Below are positions 9,701 through 13,979 of a stretch of DNA of 13,979 bases, one piece after another. The first letter of the stretch is position 1; the number at the start of each line of letters is the position of its first letter. The stretch is taken from the NCBI GenBank assembly GCA_027622115.1, contig JAQBZS010000061.1, forward strand, positions 1 through 13,979, written 5' to 3'. Source of the DNA: Planctomycetota bacterium (GTDB taxonomy: Bacteria; Planctomycetota; Planctomycetia; Planctomycetales; Planctomycetaceae). Made by a program: the position numbers and the translations under genes. A model generated the notes under the pieces. It searched no databases. It was not told where the DNA came from and saw only the letters and a list, made by a program, of their open reading frames with translations.

Positions 9701-11271
9701 ATTGGACAACGTTGAAGTGAAAGTGAAGGTGGTCAACCCCCCATCGGTTTCCAACGCGGACACATCGGCGATGGTGAGCGTCGCGGTGTCGTCGTTGGTG
9801 ATCGTGCCGGTTCCGTTGATCGCCGTGATATCGTCGGCGGCAGTTGGATCGATGGCGGAAAACGCGCCAAGAATCACCGCGAGAGTTTCGTTCGCTTCGA
9901 CGATCGTGTCGCCGTTGAGCGTGACGGTGAATGTCTGCGTTTCACCGCTCGTACCGGCGAAGATCAACGTCCCGGTGTTGGCGGCATAGTCCGACGCGGC
10001 GGCGACCGCCGTACCGTCAGCCGTAGCCGCTGCGATTTGGAATCCGCCCTCCACAGCGTTGGAGAGTGCCACATTGAATGTCAGCAACGTCGTCCCCAAG
10101 TTGGTTTCGATCGTGTTCGCGTCTTGCACAATCAGCGTGGCCGTGTCGTCGTTGGTGATCGTGCCGGTCCCGGCGATGGCCGTGACGTCGCCAATCCAGA
10201 ATGGCGGAATGACCAGATCCACGAGGAACGTTTCGTCCGCTTCGACAACCGTGTTGCCGTTGACCATCACGTCGATGGTCTGCACTTCGCCGGCCGTTCC
10301 CGCAAAGCTGAGCAATGTCGCGGCGTGGCCGACGTAGTCGACGCCCGCAATTGCCGTGACATCACTGGTGTTGACGTCCACGTCGATCCCACCCTGCACG
10401 GCGTGCGAGAGCGTGACGTTGAACGAAAACGTCGTCGTTCCCACATTGGTTTCATTGGCCGTCACGTTACTCACGGTGAGCGTCGCCGAGTCATCGTTTT
10501 GAATCGTCCCGGTGGCACCGGTCAACGTGATGTCGTCGGCAGCCGTGGGATCGATACTTGTCAACGCGTTGAAGCCCACACCGAACGTCTCGTCCAATTC
10601 CACGATTTCGTCGCCGTTGACGGTGACTTGAAACGTCTGCGTTTCACCCGCGCCACCGGCAAACGTCAGCGGTCCACTGGGCACGGAAACGAAGTCGCCA
10701 TCCGCCACCGTCGCTGACCCGTCCGACGTGTTGGGCATGACATCGAAGCCGCCTTGGACGGCGTTCGACAGCGTGGCCGTAAACGTGAAGGTGGTCGTCC
10801 CCGCATCGGTTTCCAAGTCGGCCAAATTCGCGATCGTCAGCGTGGCCGCGTCGTCATTCGTGATCGTGCCGGTGCCGTTAATCGTGGAGATGTCGTCCGC
10901 GGCGGTCGGATCGATGGCGGAAAATGCTCCGAGGATCAGTGCAAACGTTTCGTCCGCTTCGACAATCGTGTCGCCGTTCAGCGTGACCGCGAACATCTGC
11001 GTTTCACCGCTCGTTCCGGCGAAGATCAACGTCCCACTGTTGGCGACATAATCCGACGTCGCGGCGACAGCCGTTCCGTCAGCGGTGGCCGCAGCGACTT
11101 GGAAACCGCCCTGGACATCGTTGGAGAGTGCGACGTTGAACGTTAGCACGGTCGTTCCGGAGTTGGTTTCGATCGTGTTCGCGTCTTGCACAATCAGCGT
11201 GGCCGTGTCGTCGTTGGTAATCGTGCCCGTTCCGGCGATGGCCGTAACGACGCTGGCAAAATCGGGGGGGG
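3725..11271 (-). CDS. Giant Calx-beta/Ig/FG-GAP/Fn3 surface protein, C-terminal part after the frameshift
   Basis: This is the downstream part of one giant gene, in the frame that begins at the G8 run (11264-11271) and ends at TGA (3727-3725). The frame is open up to 11509, but there it is only a shadow of the other frame. From N to C it encodes the end of Calx-beta repeat 5, repeats 6-14, a PPC-like domain, Ig-like domains ending near 6640, an FG-GAP/EF-hand-like aspartate-rich region, an aromatic-rich segment with WYFVTPNGGLYAWDGG, four Fn3-like repeats (5160-4030) and a polar tail of about 100 residues. Calx-beta domains bind calcium in the Na/Ca exchanger and occur as adhesion modules in bacterial surface proteins. 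A calcium-stiffened adhesin or extracellular matrix role is inferred. No C-terminal barrel, sorting motif, dockerin or membrane anchor is visible. No catalytic domain is recognised. Confidence 0.85.
4030..5160 (-). repeat. Four Fn3-like repeats near the C-terminus of the giant protein
   Basis: Four units of about 92-95 residues run 5160-4882, 4881-4600, 4590-4310 and 4305-4030. Each opens with 'P-x-(L/V)-x-x-x-x-x-x-x-x-x-x-P-T-(F/I)-x-W', has an 'A-x-x-(Y/W/F)-D-(I/L/V)' strand and closes with 'Y-R-x-W-(L/V)-(K/R)-x-F'. Units 3 and 4 are closest, sharing RYDLWVNNL-TG and WSA. They look like fibronectin type III or related beta-sandwich repeats. The terminal tail after unit 4 (4029-3725) is polar and charged with no repeat. 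Confidence 0.65.
5240..5745 (-). other. Aromatic-rich segment without an assigned family
   Basis: About 165 residues start at NQPPVLVVSGPW and FSATDPDGD, which is cadherin-like wording. They continue with NGNFHTNLGFRNEKWLRGN, WYFVTPNGGLYAWDGG, TGSLIAAFDSTHYDDPSLLY and a closing Ser/Thr-rich strand. I recall similar 'WYF-TP-G-LY-WDG' text in other large planctomycete proteins but cannot name a domain family. The many aromatic residues suggest a folded domain, possibly for ligand or carbohydrate contact. Confidence 0.5.
5980..6597 (-). other. FG-GAP/EF-hand-like calcium-motif region
   Basis: Five aspartate-rich loops occur in order: DLNNNFIFDPGE, DFNDDGLIDYRAD, DTNGDNNLGPGD, DFDGDGLDDLATYD and DFNLDGIDDIGL. 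They resemble the DxDxDGxxD calcium loops of FG-GAP and VCBS beta-propeller repeats, or EF-hand-like (dockerin-type) loops. Phrases such as RPIVGDFDGDG and RPFAGDFNLDG are the usual FG-GAP context. Calcium binding is inferred from the motif and would complement the Calx-beta array. Confidence 0.65.
6640..7800 (-). other. Ig-like domain region of the giant protein
   Basis: This stretch contains SDTGISDRDNITFDTTPTF, TIDTTAPAAPTLAIDP, GFVGTAESPSSIRVFANG, DGTRLITATAQDVAGNVS and MIDTVGPSV. These are standard phrases of tandem bacterial Ig-like domains. A region resembling SbsA/Big_5 Ig-like domains follows, with DVQLRFDRPLADDAYTLRI and LLDPAGNRLDL. The exact number of domains (two to four) is not certain by eye. 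They probably act as spacers or carbohydrate-binding sandwiches. Confidence 0.6.
7826..8062 (-). other. PPC-like beta domain after the Calx-beta array
   Basis: The residues include LIVDALFDHANDDLQLHVFDRNGNLLG, then TDDERVIIPAVAAEAYFVTVTG and NPFDVQF. This pattern (D-L-x-L-x-V-x-D-x-x-G-x-L, then a Y-x-V-x-V-x-G strand) is that of bacterial pre-peptidase C-terminal (PPC) domains. These are small beta-sandwich modules on secreted proteins, used for binding or secretion. No peptidase is present in the visible protein, so it serves here as a structural module. Confidence 0.55.
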
Positions 11272-12269
11272 ATGACCAAATCCACGAGAAACGTCTCGTC
11301 CGCTTCGACAACCGTGTCGCCGTTGACGACCACGTCGATCGACTGCACTTCGCCAACCGTTCCCGCGAAGCTGAGCAACGTTGCCACGTGCGCGACATAG
11401 TCCAAACCAGCAGTCGCCGTGGCATCGCTGGTGTTGACGTCCACGTCGATCCCGTCCTGCACCGCGTGCGACAGCGTGACATTGAACGAAAACGTCGTCG
11501 TTCCCGCATCGGTTTCGAATGCCGTCATGTCACTCACGGTGAGCGTGGCCGAGTCATCGTTCTGAATCGTCCCGGTGGCACCGGTCAAGGTGATGTCGTC
11601 GGCGGCCGTGGGATCGATGGCGGTCAACGCGTTGAAGCCCACGAGAAACGTCTCGTTGGATTCCACGATTTCGTCACCGTTGACGGTGACTTGAAACGTC
11701 TGCGTTTCACCCGCGCTCCCGGCAAACGTCAACGGGCCGCTGGGAACGGAAACGAAGTCACCACTCGCCACGGTGGCGGTATCGTCCGCCGTGTTGGGCA
11801 TCACTTGAAAGCCGCCTTGCACGGCGTTGGACAGCGTTGCCGTAAACGTGAATGTGGTTGGTCCCGCGTCCGTTTCGAACTCGGACAGATTGGCGATGGT
11901 CAGCGTGGCCGTGTCGTCGTTGGTGATCGTGCCGGTGCCGCCGGTGCTGGTGATGTCGTCCGCTGCCGTGGCATCAATGGCCGTCAACGCTCCGAGAGTC
12001 ACCGAGAATGTTTCGTCGGCTTCCACGACAGTATCGCCGTTCAACGTGACAGTGAACGGCACTGATTCACCGCTCGAACCCGAGAAGGTCAGCGTATCGC
12101 TATTGGCCACGTAGTCGGCTGCCGCCGAAACCGCCGTCCCGTCGAGCGTCGCCACCGCGACTTGAAATCCGCCTTGAACATCGTTCGACAACACCACGTT
12201 GAACGTCAGCGATGTCGTGCCGGCATCGGTTTCCACCGTCGACAAGTTCGCCACCGTGAGTGTCGCCGT
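9089..12269 (-). repeat. Higher-order repeat: three copies of a three-domain block (about 1062 bp)
   Basis: Calx-beta repeats 3-5 (12269-11207, 1063 bp), 6-8 (11206-10145, 1062 bp) and 9-11 (10144-9089, 1056 bp) are corresponding blocks of types A, B and C. Type A carries GGFQ(V/I)A-A-ATxDGTAV, type B carries the PNTxD and IDPTAADDI signature, and type C carries ETxxGTTTFSF and (V/I)IPP. Landmarks confirm the period. TTGGTTTCGATCGTGTTCGC occurs at 10101 and 11163 (1062 apart), and GCGTGCGA at 10401 and 11464 (1063 apart, the extra base being the frameshift). The two N-terminal blocks are most alike, and the 9-11 block is more diverged. This points to duplication of whole 354-residue blocks rather than single domains. 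Confidence 0.85.
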
Positions 12270-13979
12270 GTCGTCGTTGGTGATCGTGCCGGTGCCGTTC
12301 GACGTCGTGATGTCGTCGGCTGCGGTCGCGTCGATCGCAGACAGCGCGCCCAGCAGGACCGCAAACGTCTCGTCGGCTTCCACGATCGTGTCGCCGTTGA
12401 CGGTGACTGCGAATGTCTGCACTTCGTTGGTGGTGCCGGCAAACGTTAGCGTTGAGCCCGTGTTGGCCGCGTAGTCGCTGTTCGCCACGGTGGCTGTTCC
12501 GTCGGCAGTGTCGATGGGCACCGTGAATCCGCCTTGCACAGCGTTCGATAGGACCACGTTGAATGTGAATGTCGTGGTTCCCGCGTTCGTCTCCAAAGCC
12601 GTCAGATTTTGAACGGTGAGCGTGGCCGTGTTGTCGTTGGTGATCGTGTAGGTGTGCGTGCCTTGAGCCGTGAGGTCCGAGTTCGCGTCGCTGATCGTCA
12701 CGTTGGCGCTCGGATTGGCCAGTGTCAGTTCAATCGTTTCATCGGCTTCGACGATGCCGTCGCTGATGATCGCCAAGTTGATTGGAACGGCCGTGCCGAC
12801 GGTGCCGTCATAAGTCGCGGCGGGGATGTTGACCATGACGGTATTCGTGAAGTCCGCTCCCGTCGCCGTGCCGCCGGTAACATTGACATCGATCGTCTGA
12901 GCTGTGGGCACGATGCCGTTGATCAACAACACCGGAATGTTGCCACCGGTGGACTCCACGTCGCTCGCCGTCGCAACACTGAACTCGACCGGAATCCGCG
13001 TGATTTCGACCGAGCCGATATCGACGATCGTGTTGAAGACTCGCGTTTCGCCGCGTTGGTCCGTGAGTGCTCCCGGTGAGACGTTGGCGTTGAGTCCCGC
13101 GTTGACCGCTCGACTGCCGGGCAGCAGGTCGTGAGTCAACGTCGGTCCGCCGTAGTCCGCCAACACGTCCAGATTCGGATCGCCGTTGTTGGCAATAATC
13201 GCGGTCGCCGGTACGGCATTGGCACCTCCGGAATTGGCTTCCACGATGTTGCTCGTACTGCCGCCAATGGTGCCGCCATCGTTGAAAGCGTCCGACGTAG
13301 CCGACGGTGTGTCCGCCAAGATCGAGTTGTGCAAGGTCAGCGTTGCCGTGCCCGCGGATTGCAGGTTGTAGATCGCGCCGCCTTCCGCTTCGCCACTGAC
13401 CGAGCCCGTCCCGGACGACGCTCCCGCCAGCGCGTCGTTGCTCGCAAACGTGCTGTCGAACACGGTCACGGTGCCGTCGAGATTAAACAGCCCGCCGCCG
13501 AATCCGCTGCCGGCACCGGCTCCAATTCCCAACACGTTCGGTGAGTCGCCGCCAGACGCCGAGTTCCCGGAAAACGTCGAGTTGATAATCGTGACCGTTC
13601 CGGCTCGATTGAAGACCCCGCCGCCGAACCCGCCGCCCGCTCCGCCCGCGTTGCTGTTCCCCCCGCCGGCACCGAATCCGCCGACGGCACCCGCACTGTC
13701 TCGCACGCTTCCGCCACCGCCACCGAAGCCACCCGCACCGGCCGTCGCTCCGAATCCACCGCCACCACCACCGCCGCCGAATCCACCGATTCCGCCGTTG
13801 CCGGCACTCGGACCACTGACGTCGAAGTCGCCGCCGCCGCCGCCGCCGCCATCACCCGTGGCATTCGTTCCAGCCGCTCCGCCGGACGCTCCACCGGTGC
13901 CGCCGTTAGGCCCACCACCATCGCCACCAGGAACAGCGATACCAGATGCGTTCCCACCATCCTCGCCGCCACCACCGCC
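11079..13979 (-). CDS. Giant Calx-beta surface protein, N-terminal part (5' partial, frameshifted)
   Basis: The frame is open to the right edge, so the start and any signal peptide lie outside. The visible N-terminus is extremely glycine-rich (13979-13600). Beta-helix-like repeats follow (TVTIINSTFSGN, TVTVFDSTFASN, LTLHNSILAD), resembling polymorphic outer-membrane and right-handed beta-helix proteins. Next is a choice-of-anchor-Q-like segment (13190-13001) with GGPTLTHDLLPGSRAVNAG, TDQRG and DIGSVE. Calx-beta repeats 1-4 and most of repeat 5 complete it. After VDLVIPP the frame breaks at the G8 run. Sixty-odd meaningless codons rich in Arg, His and Gln then lead to a stop at 11079. The true coding part is about 11264-13979. 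Joined to the downstream frame, the visible product is 3417 residues. If the frameshift is real, only this N-terminal part would be made. Confidence 0.83.
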   Translation of the reverse strand, partial: GGGGGEDGGNASGIAVPGGDGGGPNGGTGGASGGAAGTNATGDGGGGGGGDFDVSGPSAGNGGIGGFGGGGGGGGFGATAGAGGFGGGGGSVRDSAGAVGGFGAGGGNSNAGGAGGGFGGGVFNRAGTVTIINSTFSGNSASGGDSPNVLGIGAGAGSGFGGGLFNLDGTVTVFDSTFASNDALAGASSGTGSVSGEAEGGAIYNLQSAGTATLTLHNSILADTPSATSDAFNDGGTIGGSTSNIVEANSGGANAVPATAIIANNGDPNLDVLADYGGPTLTHDLLPGSRAVNAGLNANVSPGALTDQRGETRVFNTIVDIGSVEITRIPVEFSVATASDVESTGGNIPVLLINGIVPTAQTIDVNVTGGTATGADFTNTVMVNIPAATYDGTVGTAVPINLAIISDGIVEADETIELTLANPSANVTISDANSDLTAQGTHTYTITNDNTATLTVQNLTALETNAGTTTFTFNVVLSNAVQGGFTVPIDTADGTATVANSDYAANTGSTLTFAGTTNEVQTFAVTVNGDTIVEADETFAVLLGALSAIDATAADDITTSNGTGTITNDDTATLTVANLSTVETDAGTTSLTFNVVLSNDVQGGFQVAVATLDGTAVSAAADYVANSDTLTFSGSSGESVPFTVTLNGDTVVEADETFSVTLGALTAIDATAADDITSTGGTGTITNDDTATLTIANLSEFETDAGPTTFTFTATLSNAVQGGFQVMPNTADDTATVASGDFVSVPSGPLTFAGSAGETQTFQVTVNGDEIVESNETFLVGFNALTAIDPTAADDITLTGATGTIQNDDSATLTVSDMTAFETDAGTTTFSFNVTLSHAVQDGIDVDVNTSDATATAGLDYVAHVATLLSFAGTVGEVQSIDVVVNGDTVVEADETFLVDLVIPPRFCQRRYGHRRNGHDYQRRHGHADCARREHDRNQLRNDRANVQRRTLQRCPGRFPSRCGHR
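11264..11271 (-). other. G8 homopolymer carrying a +1 frameshift
   Basis: Eight G on the plus strand (eight C on the coding strand) sit where the reading frame of the giant gene breaks. Aligned with the same place in repeat 8 (10185-10210, encoding VIPPFWIGDVTAIAG), this copy has exactly one extra base. Removing one G restores VIPPDFASVVTAIAGTGTITNDD with the same length as the sister repeat. The repeat-8 copy has no long G-run, so the tract arose or lengthened in this copy only. Confidence 0.88.
13001..13190 (-). other. Choice-of-anchor-Q-like segment of the giant protein
   Basis: The residues run GDPNL, YGGPTLTHDLLPGSRAVNAG, TDQRGETRV and DIGSVE. This matches the signature that closes many secreted bacterial beta-helix proteins, known as the choice-of-anchor Q domain. 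In those proteins it usually stands before a C-terminal anchoring or sorting element. Here it is internal and is followed by the Calx-beta array, so the beta-helix half looks fused to a second surface-protein half. Confidence 0.65.
13600..13979 (-). other. Glycine-rich segment at the N-terminal side of the giant protein
   Basis: About 125 residues are more than half glycine, with interspersed Ala, Asn, Asp and Phe (GGFGGGG, NGGIGGFGG). A pure run of seven GGC codons lies at 13829-13850. Such glycine-rich stretches precede 'GGG(I/V)FN-GTVTI-NSTFSGN' beta-helix rungs in bacterial secreted proteins, as they do here. The triplet tract can change length without breaking the frame. The segment continues beyond the right edge of the window. 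Confidence 0.75.

Larger units (their letters stand above)
8063..12995 (-). repeat. Tandem array of 14 Calx-beta domains
   Basis: Each domain is 112-120 residues and ends in NDD or NDN, usually within GTGTITNDD. Each also has an ETDAGTTTFTF-like strand near its start and a (V/N)GDxxVExDETF calcium-ligand motif near residues 75-90. Boundaries by the closing NDD, high coordinate to low: 1, 12995-12630; 2, 12629-12270; 3, 12269-11913; 4, 11912-11553; 5, 11552-11207; 6, 11206-10850; 7, 10849-10490; 8, 10489-10145; 9, 10144-9788; 10, 9787-9431; 11, 9430-9089; 12, 9088-8753; 13, 8752-8414; 14, 8413-8063. Repeat 1 is the most divergent. Repeats 12-14 form their own subfamily, sharing GR(D/N)V(S/L)I before the end. 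The acidic DETF motif is nearly invariant (DETI in 1, NETF in 4 and 12, NETL in 9, NEQF in 13). Confidence 0.92.

Noticed and set aside
11264..11271. Programmed ribosomal frameshifting at the C8 coding tract
   Set aside because: No downstream stimulator was evident and poly-C is not a usual slippery site. An indel or slipped-strand change explains it more simply.
11272..11509. Extension of the downstream frame up to an ATG at 11509 as the true start of a separate gene
   Set aside because: In this stretch the other frame encodes a proper Calx-beta repeat, while this frame gives an Arg/Ser/Thr-rich shadow with no ribosome binding site noticed. The frames join at the G8 run.
11085..12065. Plus-strand open frame (326 codons) and similar frames across the repeats
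   Set aside because: The frames recur only because the underlying Calx-beta DNA repeats. The product (GKRQR, RDRRG phrases) has no independent features.
9089..12630. Regularly repeated short sequences that could suggest a CRISPR array or noncoding satellite
   Set aside because: The repeats are in frame, have 336-360 bp periods and encode Calx-beta domains. There are no short spacers between identical short repeats.
13829..13850. GCC triplet microsatellite as a possible contingency switch
   Set aside because: It is a run of glycine codons, so length changes would be in frame and only alter a glycine-rich linker.

Overview
The window looks like part of a planctomycete chromosome (Pirellulales-like). 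This is an inference from three things: moderately high GC, a Gram-negative-type outer-membrane LptD/OstA-like gene, and a giant multidomain surface protein with Calx-beta, Ig-like, FG-GAP-like and Fn3-like modules of the kind common in that phylum. Both protein genes lie on the minus strand. No tRNA, rRNA or CRISPR array is visible.

Layout, left to right. Bases 1-65 are the 3' end of a group II intron on the plus strand: the 3' strand of domain V, then a complete domain VI with a bulged branch-point adenosine. The rest of the intron lies outside the window. About 67 bases later is the stop codon (133) of a minus-strand gene for a ~1028-residue LptD/OstA-like outer-membrane beta-barrel protein (start at 3219 or 3213). 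Upstream of it, the ~500-base intergenic region (3220-3724) holds a good sigma70-type promoter, several GC-rich hairpins and no convincing gene.

From 3725 to the right edge (13979) runs one enormous minus-strand gene, interrupted once by a +1 frameshift in a run of eight G (11264-11271). Joined across the run it encodes at least 3417 residues, and the N-terminus lies beyond the window. The order from N to C is: glycine-rich right-handed beta-helix-like region, choice-of-anchor-Q-like segment, 14 Calx-beta repeats, PPC-like domain, Ig-like domains, FG-GAP/EF-hand-like aspartate motifs, an unnamed aromatic-rich segment, four Fn3-like repeats and a polar tail. Nine of the Calx-beta repeats (numbers 3-11) form a higher-order repeat: three copies of a three-domain block of 1062 bp.

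The two genes probably have separate transcription, because a long intergenic region with its own promoter separates them. Both concern the cell surface: one is an outer-membrane assembly/export barrel and the other a calcium-binding adhesin-like or matrix-like protein. The most interesting points are the homopolymer frameshift (sequencing error, decay, or a phase-variation switch), the 1062-bp higher-order repeat that exposes it, and the group II intron end just behind the LptD-like gene.
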